This document shows, piece by piece, positions 1-11,800 of a DNA stretch of 64,000 nt. The notes under the pieces were generated by a model. That model did not search any database and was not told the DNA's origin. It saw nothing but the letters and a program-made list of their open reading frames with translations. Position numbers and translations under genes: made by a program. Source of the stretch: Imbricaverruca yamaguchii (taxonomy: Eukaryota; Arthropoda; Thecostraca; Neoverrucidae); assembly GCA_034440575.1 (NCBI GenBank), contig JAOTOL010001270.1, positions 315,001 to 379,000 of the forward strand, in the 5' to 3' direction. Position 1 is the first letter of the stretch, and every line of letters starts with the position of its first letter.

Positions 1-500
1 GTAGACTCATAGTGACATATTTGAAAACAGGATGCCTTTGAACATTCTGTAAAATATTCACACATGTTAGCAACTGGACTGTCAAGTCACTTACAAAGAT
101 GTGTTCTTTAGCCAGGGCATACACAAATATTATATTATTTGGATAGAGAATCATGTGAACTTCTAAAACAGCACTTCTTCCATAGAAATATCACAATCCA
201 CATTTGTAATGTCTTAGGAGGGACATAAGAAGAACTTTCAGCAATAGTTCTGCACTACCTTGGATGCAGAATAAATGCTGATAAACACAAAACACAAAAT
301 GCATATGTGCCTACTGATGGCACAATTTGTTCACCAGTGTTATGTGAAGCATGAAGAAGTGGAATTTAGTATGTCAATTGTCTGACTCATGTTTGCATGG
401 CTTAGAGGTGAGGTGCCATGCTACACCTTTGCCAAAAATTGTTTGCTTGTTATTTGGACTTTATGGTGCCATGGCCAGTCTTTGATCACTAATGCACATA
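1..500. other. AT-rich DNA without a recognisable gene
   Basis: No open frame of useful length, no repeat that I can match to other parts of the window and no splice-like exon was seen here. It is simply the AT-rich left flank of the first LINE copy. Confidence 0.5.
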
Positions 501-585
501 ATCATTACTATACTACTTCAGTGCAATCAATGAAAATAGGTGGGAAAACACTGTACTGAACAATAATAAGATGAAGATGGTGTTT

Positions 586-708
586 GCTCCGGGGGGGGGG
601 GAGGAAGGGGGGGGGAGGGGGGAGGGGGGAAGGGGGGAAGGGGGGGGGGGGAGAGGGAGTTGTATTGATTGGAGAGGATAAAAATAAAAAAAAAAAAAAA
701 AAAGAAAA
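586..708. repeat. Low-complexity G-rich then A-rich tract
   Basis: A run of G with a few A interruptions (about 589-658) is followed by an A-rich run (about 678-706) and another short G run near 724. Such stacked homopolymers are error-prone in assemblies. The tract sits directly upstream of the first readable LINE codons, so it may replace or obscure the 5' part of that element's ORF1. Confidence 0.8.
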
Positions 709-722
709 AGAAATAGGTTTTT

Positions 723-972
723 TTGGGGGGGGTGGTGACATCCATCCTCCCTATGGTCCATGCAAGCATGGAGTGGTATTCGAGGGCCATTGGGCTCAAT
801 ACCAGGGTGGCCAACATTTGTAAGGAGCTGGGGTGCAGTTCTTGGATTTGTGGGGGAGTTTTGGGGGAGGACGGAGATGTTTGCTTTAGATGGATTACAT
901 CTGAGCAAGAGAGGAGTGGAACTGCTCAGCAATAGGTATGAGGAGGCTCTCAACAGGAAACAGGGAAACTAG
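723..972 (+). pseudogene. C-terminal part of LINE ORF1 with esterase-like motif (frameshifted)
   Basis: The frame from 723 reads through W-Y-S-R-A-I-G-L-N and I-C-K-E-L-G. The sense then moves by one frame near 845 and ends with ALDGLHLSKRGVELL and a stop at 970-972. In CR1-group ORF1 proteins a DGLHLS box forms the C-terminal Asp-His part of an SGNH/GDSL esterase domain. The nucleophile part would lie upstream, where the sequence is low complexity. The frameshift makes it a pseudogene fragment. Confidence 0.75.
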
Positions 973-1004
973 GCAGGACATGGGGGGATGTAGCTGATAA
1001 AGAG

Positions 1005-3815
1005 AGAAGCATAGCAAGCAATGGAAGGAATAATTTATCATGTTTTTATGTCAATGCCAGAAGTGTTAGGAACAAAATTGGGGAACTGCATGCATATATG
1101 TTGTCTGAACAGCTAGATTTGGTGTGCATAACAGAAGCATGGGTTAACGAAAGCATGTTTGGAGACAACTTGCAAGAATTTGAATTGACAGGCTACAACA
1201 TGCATGCCTATCAAAGAGAGGCAAGGATAGGAGGTGGCATTCTCTTGTATGTTAGGCAAGTAATGAAATGTCATTCCATAGAGGATGGAGTACATAGTGC
1301 AGGAGTAGAATCTTTGTGGTTAGATATAATTCTGAAGAATGGAACAAAATTTAGGATTGGGGCATTCTATAGACCTCCAGACCAGAATGAAAACACTGAC
1401 AGGCTGATGCAGGAAGAGATAAGTAGGAGAGTACAGGAGAGAACTATTTTGTTGGGGGGATTTCAACATAGCAGGATTGGGAAACAAAACAATAGGTGTA
1501 AGCAAATCAGAAAGATGTTTCATGGCTTGTTTTGAGGACAATTTCTTCTTTCAAATGATACACGAGCCTACAAGGGAAAATAAAATATTAGATCTAGTGC
1601 TTACTAATGAGGAAAATTTTGTGCAAAATGTTAACGTAGGAGAGACCTTTGGTAATAGTGATCACAACATTATACGCTTCTCATTATATGTTGGAAGGGT
1701 AGCAACCAACAGAACATTGATTCCGAATTTTACAAAAGGGAATTACAGTGAGTTCAGGAGCTTCCTAAGTGAAATTAATTGGGAAGTCATATTGAATGGC
1801 TTAGATGCTTATGAAATGTGGACAATGATAAAAGATAAGCTATTTCAGGGTCAGGATAGGTTCATTCCCAGTAGGCAAATTAGATCAAACAGGGTTAAGC
1901 ACCCTTCGTGGCTGACTAGGGAAGTTAAGCAATTACTGGACTCAAAGAAACAAGCATTCAAGAAACTAAAAGATACTAACTCTGGGTTAAACCTAGAATC
2001 ATATAGAATAGCTAGAAATAAAGTTAGGAGGTGTGTTAGAGCATCTAAAAGACTTGCTGAAATCAACTTTGCTCGAGAATGTTCAGCAGGTAATGCTAAG
2101 AGATTCTTTAGCTTCTATAAATTTAAGGCTAAAAAGTGTAGTGTAGGACCACTGGAGGTAGATGGGGAAATAGTGGTTGATGATTGCGACATTGTGGAAT
2201 CCCTAAGCAAGCAATTCTCATCAGTCTTCACTAAAGATAATTCTGGTACAATAGGAACATCTGTAGGCCATGCCATGGCAGGTGATATGCTGGAGGATCT
2301 TACAATAACTACAGAAGCCGTAGAGAAGCAGTTGCAGAATATAAAACCTAATAAAGCTTCCGGACCAGATGAAATATATGCTAGGATCTTAGTAGAGTGT
2401 GCTAAAGCTTTAGCAACTCCCCTAGGTATCATTTTCAGGTGATCTATGGAGTATTCAGAAGTACCTGAAGATTGGAGAAATGCAAGTGTAGTACCAATTT
2501 TCAAAAAGGGAAATAGGAAGAGTGTAGGAAACTACAGGCCAGTCAGTTTGACCTCATTAGTTTGCAAAGTACTAGAAAAGCTGGTTAAACAGAATGTTCA
2601 GATTCATCTTGATAGGCACAACCTTTTAAGGGATACTCAACATGGATTTCGATCTCAAAGGTCTTGTTTAACTAACCTATTGGAGTTCATTGAGTATGTT
2701 ACCAAAGAAGTAGACAATGAAAGCAGGATGGATGTTGTGTACTTGGACTTTAGCAAAGCTTTTGATAAAGTTCCACATGGAAGGTTAATTCATCAATTAC
2801 AACAACATGGGATTGTAGGAAAAGTTCTACATTGGATTGAAGCATGGTTGCAGGGAAGGAAACAAAGGGTAGTATTGAATGGATGTAAATCTGGTTGGAA
2901 AGATGTTCTGAGTGGAGTGCCACAGGGCTCTGTTCTAGGGCCCCTCCTCTTTATCATCTTTGTGAACAACATTGAAGTAGGGCTGAGGAATAGAGTGTTC
3001 AAATTTGCTGATGACATCAAGCTGGTAGGAGTGGCTAACAGCAGAGATCAATCTAGTAATATTCAACTAGATTTGGACGACCTAAAAGAGTGGGCTGATC
3101 AATGGCAGATGACTTTCAACTATGATAAGTGTAAGGTTATGCATATAGGGTCTGCAGGCGAGACATTCAGTTATAAAATGGGAGGGAGGGAACTGGATGT
3201 TATTGAAGAGGAAAGGGACTTAGGTGTGTTGGTCTCAAAAGACCTTAAAGCAGAAAAACAATGTATCTCAGCTAGAAATAGGGCACTCAGAATGCTGGGA
3301 CTCATTAATAGAAGTGTGAAATATAAGAGCAGGGAAGTCATGAAAAGCTGTACTTAGCATATGTGCGGCCCCACTTGGAGTACTCTGTACAAGCATGGAG
3401 CCCCTACCTAGAAAAGGATATAGATATGTTAGAAAGAGTCCAGCGCAAAGCCACTAGACTCGTCAGTGGATTAAGTAACTTAGAATATGGAGAAAGGCTT
3501 AATGCATTAGATATGTACTCACTCAAGTATAGGAGATTAAGGGGAGACATGATTGAAATGTACAAAATTGTTAGAGGGCTAGATCAGGTCAATTTGAATG
3601 ATGCTCTGCAGTTTAGAGTATCCCATAGGGGTCATCAATTCAGGTTAGACAAAATGAGGTGCAGGACAGTTAAACGACAACAGGTCTTCAGTCAAAGGGT
3701 TGTTGACCAATGGAATAGGCTGCCTGCTGATGCAGTGGGGAGTCCCTCATTGAATGTCTTTAAAAGTAGGGTGGATAAATTTTTTAGACAGGAAAATGTT
3801 GTTTTTGAATTCTAA
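1005..3815 (+). pseudogene. LINE ORF2: endonuclease plus reverse transcriptase, four reading blocks
   Basis: The endonuclease block begins near 1026 with FYVNARSVRNK, then CITEAW and FYRPPD. The GDFN motif is split by an extra G in a G run near 1453-1458, after which the frame from 1477 continues to the SDHN motif. The polymerase block has motif A (YLDFSKAFDKVPH, about 2740), motif B (SGVPQGSVLGPLLF, about 2910) and motif C (KFADDIKLVG at 3001-3030). A TGA at 2440-2442 sits where the family reads a sense codon before EVPEDW. Near 3345 one A is missing from an A run, moving the frame to the block from 3363, which ends at the TAA 3813-3815. Intact, the protein would copy its RNA at a nicked target; this copy cannot. 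Confidence 0.88.
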
Positions 3816-4354
3816 CTTGTGATGCATGGGATATTGAGTATTTTCACTAGCTATATAGGGTATAACATTATGCTAGTATTATGTTGTACTATATGGGGTG
3901 TACCTAGCAGTGGATTTGGCAACTTCCTTGCGATGTCATACTGATGAGATTGGCTGTGGTGGCACAGGTGGAGGGATTGCATGGGTTTGGAATTGATAGG
4001 TGTGAACATGTACTTTCTAATATCTTCTAGACAGGCTTGACCCAGATGGGCCCTTGTGGCCCTTATTAAGCCTTAACACTTTATGACTTTATGACTAAGA
4101 TTATTTATTCTTTGATGATTCTTTATTCTCAGAAATTTCATCAATAACAATATAATTTAATCAGCTGAGTGAGCAAAAAGTACAATATCTGTACATATGT
4201 GCATCAGTGCTTTAACCAAATGTCACATTTTCCTTGCTAGAGTGGTCCTTAGCAATATTGGTGAATTTTGTCCTCCAATATTTCTCCTCCCACCCTTCAA
4301 ATGTCTTCCTTTGTGGGTCAAATGGATTTAAATTGTATGCTAGTTTATTGGGTG

Positions 4355-4447
4355 GTTCACAACACACTTTCTGCACATTCACTGCTAATGGCATCACCCA
4401 CATTGTTTCCCCAGTGGGCAGAGGGATTGGGAAATGTCTGAAGTGGA
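4355..4447 (-). mobile_element. SINE-A fragment (body only)
   Basis: The segment shares the CACACTTTMTGCACATTCACNGCTAA-type body with copies near 53865, 20240 and 21118, including the ACTGTTTCSCC and GGGATTGGGAAATGT blocks. No tRNA-like head can be read here, so it is a truncated copy. Orientation is inferred from copies that keep the promoter boxes. Confidence 0.7.
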
Positions 4448-4463
4448 TTTAAATTGTATGCAT

Positions 4464-4546
4464 TTAATGGAATTTAAATGAGCACTAAATGACCTCATAG
4501 TTGGTGTACCCTTAAGCCCAAATAATCAATCAATTAATGGAATTTA
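4464..4546 (+). mobile_element. Tail-only retroposon 1 with 13-bp target-site duplication
   Basis: The direct repeat TTAATGGAATTTA occurs at 4464-4476 and 4534-4546 and brackets a 57-base insert. The insert ends in CCCAAATAATCAATCAA, the same tail as five other tiny inserts in the window. It corresponds to the last bases of a SINE/LINE 3' end and has no promoter of its own. Confidence 0.8.
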
Positions 4547-6095
4547 GGCATAATATGGTAACACAGGCTACTGGTCATTCCAAAGGATTTAGATCATTGT
4601 GGTCATACAATGGATGCTGGAATTAGGATCTCCTTCCAATGGGGCATTAGCCACTCATATCTCTTCCTAAAATATAGGACTTCCCAAGATCCCAAAGAAG
4701 TCAGCATTCTCCAACAAAAAGCCAAAATCTACCACAGCACAGCCTATCCAAACTTAACTGCTTTGTTTGCCTCATGGAGGTAAAATATTTATTTTACTTC
4801 CAAACCAAAAAGTAAGCATTGAAATGAATTGTAACATCAACTGACTTTTAATATCAAACATGTTATCAAGTGTTTAATAAAAAATGTGCTCATGGTTTTC
4901 TGTGGGCAGCAAAAGAATGGTGTGTGGTGTCATGCCAAAATATAGCATACATTTTCCCAATCAATTTGGCATATTGTGTGAAATTTTAAGGTAGTCACCC
5001 AGGGTCAATAACCTTATCAAGATCAAGTGAGGTCACCTCCAGAAAAGTTCAGCCACTCATCACACTTTAACAGATAAATATATTTTTCACTGTCCTCTCC
5101 TGGATATCAGAATAACAGATGGATATTTTTGGTGGCTTCTTTCTATCTTGTTCCTGAACATGTGACCTGGGAGCAAAAAGCCCTGTGAAACCACCTACAG
5201 CCTAACCTACCCTATGCTAATCTTACATGGAAGAAAACCTTTCAAATGGAGAAGTTTAAACAATTTTTCTCAACAATTTTCTAGCTTAAAAACCACCCAA
5301 TCTAGCCTAGCCTGTTTTTGAAGAAAACAATTATTCAACTATCTTTTCTGACTGATAAAGGTCTAACCTAACTGAACCACACATAGCCCCTTCGTTTGTT
5401 TAATGGAGGTAAAATGTGTGCAAAACTTCGCTACTGGATAGCACCTTAGAACGCGATACCACCAAAGATAATACCAATTAACTCAGAATAGGACTTGACC
5501 CAAGCAGCCGGTCTCAATTGGAAAACCAATCAAACTTGGATATGCTTGCTAAGGCTATTCCAAAACTTTGCGACTTAAACGTCAAGGAAAGAAACCATCA
5601 TAAAGCCAATAGGACCGACTTTGCAGCTAAGAACACCACGTGCGAAGTCGCTTTTTGATGTTGACGCTCGTGAAGCTTTTTTCTGTGCAGTAATTTGGCA
5701 GCAGCATATCGAAATCAACTGGTGGCAGTTGCAGTGCACTACATACGAACTTAACCATTGACCTTGGTATATGTCAATGGAGAAAACATTTGTGGGCACC
5801 TGCCATCCTGTGTATCCTGCGATATAGGATATAGGTATCTCGGTTTTCCGGCGACCAAAAGGAGGTATTGATTTCAGGATATCGTGGTAAATTTGTGTCG
5901 GAATTTCCTCAAAATGATCGAACTACTAACTTCCTTTCCAGAGCGAAGTTTGCAGGTTATATCAGGATTGTATATTTTCGATAAATTTGAAGTTTAAGGC
6001 AATTTCTGGTTTCTTGGGATTTATTCTCTTATGCAATGTTTATACCTAACCTAGCCTATCTCTTCAAAAATGATTAATCCCAAAACAAATAAACG
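4547..6095. other. AT-rich intergenic DNA, no gene seen
   Basis: The stretch has several degenerate CTAACCTA-type runs (for example 5190-5230 and 6040-6060). A slightly GC-richer patch near 5440-5800 could be regulatory or an untranslated leader, but nothing in it can be assigned. Confidence 0.4.
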
Positions 6096-6097
6096 TC

Positions 6098-7145
6098 TTA
6101 CAGGGGTCTGTAGGTACTAGGGCCACTATTTTTCATTATGTTTGTAAATATCATAGAAAGCAGCCTAATCAGTAAGGTTTTGAAATTTGCAGATGATCTG
6201 AATGTCTTTAGGGCAGTAACAGGACATAATGAGCAGGTCTTGTTGCAGAAATACATCAAAATTCAGTTTCATTTGTCATTTCTTTTGGACCGCTTCTCAA
6301 GTTTGTCGAAGTCAATGCATGCAAGTGCAAATTCATGCATGTACCTACCTAGGTAGGCAGCATATGAAGGCTCCATACTTGATGGGTGGCCAAGTACTAT
6401 CTGTGACTCAGTAGAAGGATGTGGGTGTTATTTTGAACACAAAATTGTGGGCATCAGAACAGGCCAAAGAAGCCAGGAAGAAGGCACTAATAATGCTTAG
6501 GGAAATAAATATGAATGTATCATGCAAAAGTGAGGAAGTCATCAGGAAGCTTTACTCTGGAAGCTTTATATATATCACACTACATTTAGAATACTGTGTC
6601 CAAGCATGGTCCCCAAGTTATGAAAAAATATTGTTGGCTTTTGGAGATAGTACAAAAGAGCAACACCAATGGTTAACGGTATATGCAACCTGGCATATGA
6701 GGAAAGATTAAAGCAATTGAATATGTTTTCACTTAGATATAGAAGGCTGAGAAGAGATCTCATTAAGATCTTTAAATTTGTCCATGGTCAAGAACATGAA
6801 TATTTCATGGAAATGTTTTAATATAATGGAAATTATGCAATTAGAGGTCATCAATTCAAAATTAAAGTTAATCACAGCAGGACAAGGTTAAGGCAGTCTT
6901 TCTTCACCAACAGGGTAGTAGAACACTGGAACCAGCTACCAGAAATCATTGTCAGTAGCAGCACACTGAATGTTTTTAGAAACAGCATAGACCATAAGAA
7001 TAGAGGGCTTGCTTTTAAGTATTCCAAGGAGGGCTGATTGATGGATTTGGTGGCAACTGGTTCAGTTCAGAGTGCATCCAATGAGAGCCCTTGTGGCTCA
7101 TAGTTGCACTGATCTTTTATGTCTTGATGTCTAAACATGCAGTCA
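6098..7145 (+). mobile_element. CR1-like LINE 3' fragment, copy 2
   Basis: The fragment starts inside RT motif B. It continues through KVLKFADDLNVF (about 6175-6210), the LEYCVQAWSPSYEK tail block (about 6585-6630), an RYRRLRRDL block near 6735 and a C-terminal block ending near 7035. It closes with CCTTGTGGCTCATAGTTGCAC and a short ATGTCTTGATGTC tail. Several frameshifts and stops break the reading frame. The 3' UTR differs from copy 1 but matches copy 3 at 31.98-32.49 kb, so copies 2 and 3 form a second subfamily. Confidence 0.85.
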
Positions 7146-8135
7146 TATATAAATGTTCCATTGGCTCAAATATGAATCTGAAAAAAACATCCCCTGCACT
7201 CATCAATGTCCATCTGCCTTGCCTATTCACTCAATATCATGTAATGCTATCATGTTATATATATCAATATCATATCATGTAACTTTATTGCCCTACCAAT
7301 AATTTTCAGACCCCATCCATACCTGCTTGAAGGGACCATGCAGTGCATACCTTCTTAGCACAAATATTGCCCTATCCACCATGGGGATGGGATGATTCTT
7401 AGACATTCTTTTACTTTTCTTTCCAATACAACATTTACAATCATAATTAAGACAACATGACAGCTTAATTCTTCTGAATGTTTACTTCTGAGTTAGCAAC
7501 CAGCATAGTACCAAAAAGGGGCTTTGACATAAGTAATACATCATTTAAATATTGCAGCATAAAAATGTAACAAAACCCAATTTAGCATAGTCTAACTCCT
7601 CTTACTTTTAAGGAAAAAACAAAATTTGATTAATGTCAACTAATTTTGTTCTTCAAGACTTTCTGAATACAAGTAACAAATACATCATGTAACACAAGCT
7701 AACCTACCCTAGACTAACCTACTTTTGAAGAATAAGTCCTTGGTTTAAACAAAAACAGTCCAAATGTTCCAAGCTAACAAAACAACTTAATATAATCTAA
7801 CAAACCCTAACTGTGTGTGCCTTATGGATCTAAATGTATGCAAACTTGGCTTGTGAATGTCTTAAAGCATAATACTACCAAATGTTCCACCTATTGTGTA
7901 CCATTCCTTGCACTTGTTTATATATGTAATATGGAGGGGTAAACATTTCATGACTGGCAAAATCCACTTCTTCGAATATGCTGCTATATGTAGCAGTTGT
8001 CATAACTGCAATGATAAATGTCATAAAGGTCATATAGGTTTGCATAGGGGTCATAGAGGGCATGTGGATTTACCCTATGAATGGAAGATGTGGTAAGAGA
8101 TGAAAAGAGACTGAATCAACTTAAGCAATGTCATA
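7146..8135. other. AT-rich DNA upstream of RNF170, no exon recognised
   Basis: The usual RNF170 N-terminal membrane segment would be expected upstream of the RING exon. I could not find a convincing exon for it here. Confidence 0.35.
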
Positions 8136-8139
8136 TCTG

Positions 8140-8330
8140 CAGTGACAAATTATTCGTGAAATAGGGTAGAATGTACCACTTTCTGAATGCTCAATCAATA
8201 TCCTTCTCCAAGACGTACAACATCCTGCTCCTTGAAACCTACTCCATCAGCTCGAATCTGAGTCTGAGGTATGAAAAACATTTTAAATTACACTAATTCC
8301 ATGGCAAATTTTGGCATCCTTCCATGCACA
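8140..8330. repeat. Dispersed repeat D, copy 1
   Basis: The core AAATTATTCGTGAAAT, then a CCACTTTCTGAATGCTC block and a CATGGCAAATTTTGGCATC block, recur in the same order near 28335-28625, 52848-53000 and 54045-54290. The class is unknown; no coding capacity was seen. Confidence 0.55.
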
Positions 8331-8595
8331 TTTTGACATCTCACACCTAACCAAAAAAAAACATTATTTTAACCCTGTGGTATGTACTTAATCCTATCCT
8401 TCAAACTATTGTGAAAACATCTTTTCCATGTGTTCATAATGGTTGTTATGCTCCTAATATGTTCCAATTCACAGGTGGGTGTGGCACCTGAACTTTTAAC
8501 CAAGACATAAACTACCATTCTAACTTTGTCTTGCAACATTAAAACCTATATCTGGCTAGATGGTTGAGGATCCTTTGTGCAAGTGAAAATACAAG

Positions 8596-8808
8596 ATGCC
8601 AGCTGGTGCCAGACCATTGTCAGCAGATACACCACGCCAAGGGCGGCGAGCTACTGCCTCTGAAGTGCTCTGCCCCATCTGTTTGAGTGACCTCAGCCAT
8701 GCCCTGGAAACAAATTGTGGCCACCTTTACTGTTCTGACTGCCTCTTCACACATCGTGACCATGGAAGTGCCTTGGGTCCAATGGACTGCCCACTCTGTC
8801 GGCAACAG
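8596..8808 (+). CDS. RNF170: RNF170 exon 1 (RING domain)
   Basis: This encodes 71 residues with all eight RING zinc ligands and ends CRQQ before the donor GTGGGT at 8809. It is moderate in GC, unlike the later exons. Confidence 0.9.
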
Positions 8809-11800
8809 GTGGGTGCTGATTGTTGATGGTGAGTTTGGAGCAACTTGTAATGTTGTCAGTCAGCATTGTAAGTCAGGTGGGTGGGCTTGGCCACACTTAT
8901 GTGGTGCTCAAGCACCACCTGTTACACTGAAACTCCATACATGCATCTCAGTACAGGAGTTTTGCAAACCTCACTGGCACTGCCAAACCTAGTGCATCCC
9001 AGCTGGTGAAGGAAAACAGAGGTGGGCAGGTGCATCTGTTGGGGCCTCGTAATTAACATCTGGTTCAGTTATTGGTTAACCTTCAAAGTCAGATCAAAAG
9101 TTTCTCGGTCCAAAGGGTATAAAATGTCATAGTTGAGCCACACACCCAAGAAAATGTAATGATATGCAGCTAATAGGTGTCCCACTCTTCAGTCTCTGCA
9201 TTGTGTATAACGTTCATATGTCACATTTTGATGCATCTGGATCCAGCTGTGGCAGTGGCAGGAAAGTGTGGAATTTGGCCTAAACCACTATTCGTGGATT
9301 CGCTGATGCAAGAGCATGTATCATTCAGCTGCAACGTCAGCATTTATTCCTACATTCTTGGGAGGTTAAGAAAGAGCGCTTTGGATGAAATTAGGCCAAT
9401 GACCTGCAAAATCCTCATGTGTGTGTGTCAAAAATTCATGGGAGCGTTATGTTACACTTGTCAATCACCATTTAGACACCAAACAACACACATTTGGTGC
9501 TATGATGCAATGATTGTCCGCAAAAATTCCCAATTTCGGTGGGGAAAAAAATGATGGTAGGCCGTTTCTTTTTATCCCGTCATAGCCGGCCTGACGTTAC
9601 GTGACGCGATCTGCGAGCTTTTTTAACCCAAGCTTTCCCTGAGAATATCTCATGGGTTATGCAAAGGATGACATGGATCTGCTGAGCAATTAAAAAAAAA
9701 AACATTTGGGAAAATCCCTCGAGCAGGGGCAGCATCCACCATTTGCACACACACTCGCAATAGTTAAATCGAGTGTTGTCTTCATGACATATTATTTCGT
9801 TGCTTATTTGTCTTCTCCAAATTACCCTCAAATGACTTCTTTCACTTCTATTATAATCAGTACACCGAGACCAAGCGAGTCATATTGATGTAATTCGAAC
9901 ATGTAGCAATTATTTTTCCTAGGATGGCATGCTTGATTTAGGATGTATAATACACCTACTACAAGTATTGTATAAATAATTTCCTATTGCAAGTATCTAT
10001 TCTCTTATCTCCAAGGTCAATGACCAACATGCAATAATTCGTTTTTTTTGGTGGGTGGTAGGTAGTCTAACCCAGTTCGTCACAGTTTTGAAAGTTTGAT
10101 TAAGCTAGGCTCTGCCCACCTTTTTCCATCTCTAGGAAGAGTTGCTATGTTGTTAAGCATTATCAAAGGATCACCTAGTGCCTTTTGATTTACACAATAG
10201 TGTCTGTTGTGTACAGGGGGATATGAACTTTTTCACTCTGCATAGTGCCCCATAATATATTCATGTTCAATTCTAGTGAATTATTAGCGTGTCCCTCCCC
10301 TCCCCATCCTGCTGTCTTCCACCCTGAACCCTGAATGCACAAGCACAGGAATTGTGTCATCTAGCACATTGTATTAGCTATGGGAATGCATTACCTTTTG
10401 TCATGTTGCCGAGTTATGAAATCGCATGGATACATCAAAATTTGAACGTTGTCCAACATCGGGTTGTCGAAATTCTACGGTTGTCCGCGCATTGTGGGCA
10501 CACAGGAGCGCGCGTGTCCGAGTTGACGAGGCCACTGTTCGCCTGTTTCATTGCAGGTGGCTGTTGGCTGACCGCTGTATCGTGTCGGGTGGCAGGGCTG
10601 TGTGCTGACTGCGTGCCGGGTGAACGTGCTGTTGGCCTGCTTCGCGGCAGGTGACGCTGCTGTTCGCATGCTTCACCACCGCCGAGTTGAGCTGCGTCGA
10701 CCCGGAGAGCATCGAGCGGCGCGTCAGGACCCGGCAGGAGGTCAGCAGGTACAACCGTCGCTTTTCCGGCCAGCCGCGCGCGGTGAGAACTCCCGCCCTC
10801 CCTGCCCCAGCGCCGGTACACGGCGTTGTGCCGCTGGTGATCGCACTGTCGGATCCCTGGTGTGACAGGCACGTGGTTTTTCCTCGTCCGGAAAGAATTG
10901 ATATCTTGCTCGACCGCTTGGCGAACATTGCACGAATGATCAATGATCAGTGGTCATCTGAATGGACCAATTGGAAGCTACTGCGTATTGAGACAAAACG
11001 ATAAAACTGCGACTGCAATATGTGAGGGGGCTCGGGAGGTTTTAGGCGGCTTGGTATCGGCTGGTTTGACTCGTTTTGAAAGGATTACAGGCGAAGTCAA
11101 ATTGTACATGTCAAAATATTCACATTGTATGTACGTTTTTTCCCTTGATTTGTTGGTTATTGGTTTTACGACACATCGACCTTTGAGACATGTAGCGTCG
11201 CCAATCTCTCACGCCGACTGATCGCGGGTGAAGAGTAGCGACATGTGAGACTCGAACCCACAACCTTTCGATTGTGAGACGAGCATCTTACCCCTAGGCT
11301 AGTCGTCCCCTCCCTTGATCTGTGTGTGGCAAAGCGTCGGTTGGCGGCCCGGTCTGCACACGCCTGCACACGTTGCTCACGCCGCACTGCGGGACCGCTC
11401 CCGAAATATCGCTGCTTCACGGGCTATGGTTTCTCATACGTCAGCTCACGCTGGCAGCGAGTGCCCGCTTTATATGTCGAGGAAGCACTTGTGTTGTTGT
11501 CGCGAATGTGCTTGTACGCAGGCGTTCGTATTCGCAAATTTAGGTACACTTAAATGCTCGCACACGATGGTGGAAGAAGATCCTTGGGTTCTTTTACGAC
11601 GCATTCAACCGCTGGGTCATATAGTGTCTCCAACCTCTCACGCCGATTGGTAGCGGGTGGACTAGGTAAATGCCGTCGGTTGTGATATTCGACCGACATA
11701 GCCTTGCGATCAAGAGTCCGACGCTCTACCAAATGAGCTACCGCGGCCCCTCGCATACGATGGTGTTCCTGCATGCAAATTATGATTCAATCCAACCAAA

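Larger units (their letters stand above)
723..4100 (+). mobile_element. CR1-like non-LTR retrotransposon, decayed copy 1
   Basis: In order the element holds the end of an ORF1 with an esterase-type motif, an apurinic-type endonuclease, a reverse transcriptase and the C-terminal tail typical of the CR1/L2 group. It ends in a 3' UTR closing with short TTATGACT-type repeats near 4080-4100. The RT carries the FADD box and the tail has the run RPHLEYSVQAWSPYLEKD, both usual in CR1-group LINEs. Four lesions break it: a frameshift in ORF1 near 845, a frameshift in the endonuclease near 1455, a TGA at 2440-2442 and a one-base loss near 3345. The 5' end is lost in low-complexity DNA. No target-site duplication was found. 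It is therefore a dead copy; clade placement is from motif memory and could be a sister group of CR1. Confidence 0.9.

Noticed and set aside
1440..3360. Recoding or introns in the LINE polyprotein
   Set aside because: Four separate lesions including a stop in a conserved block fit neutral decay better.
11695..11756. tRNA-Lys gene on the minus strand
   Set aside because: The acceptor stem does not pair, the B box is degraded, and a SINE body, tail and target-site duplication are present.
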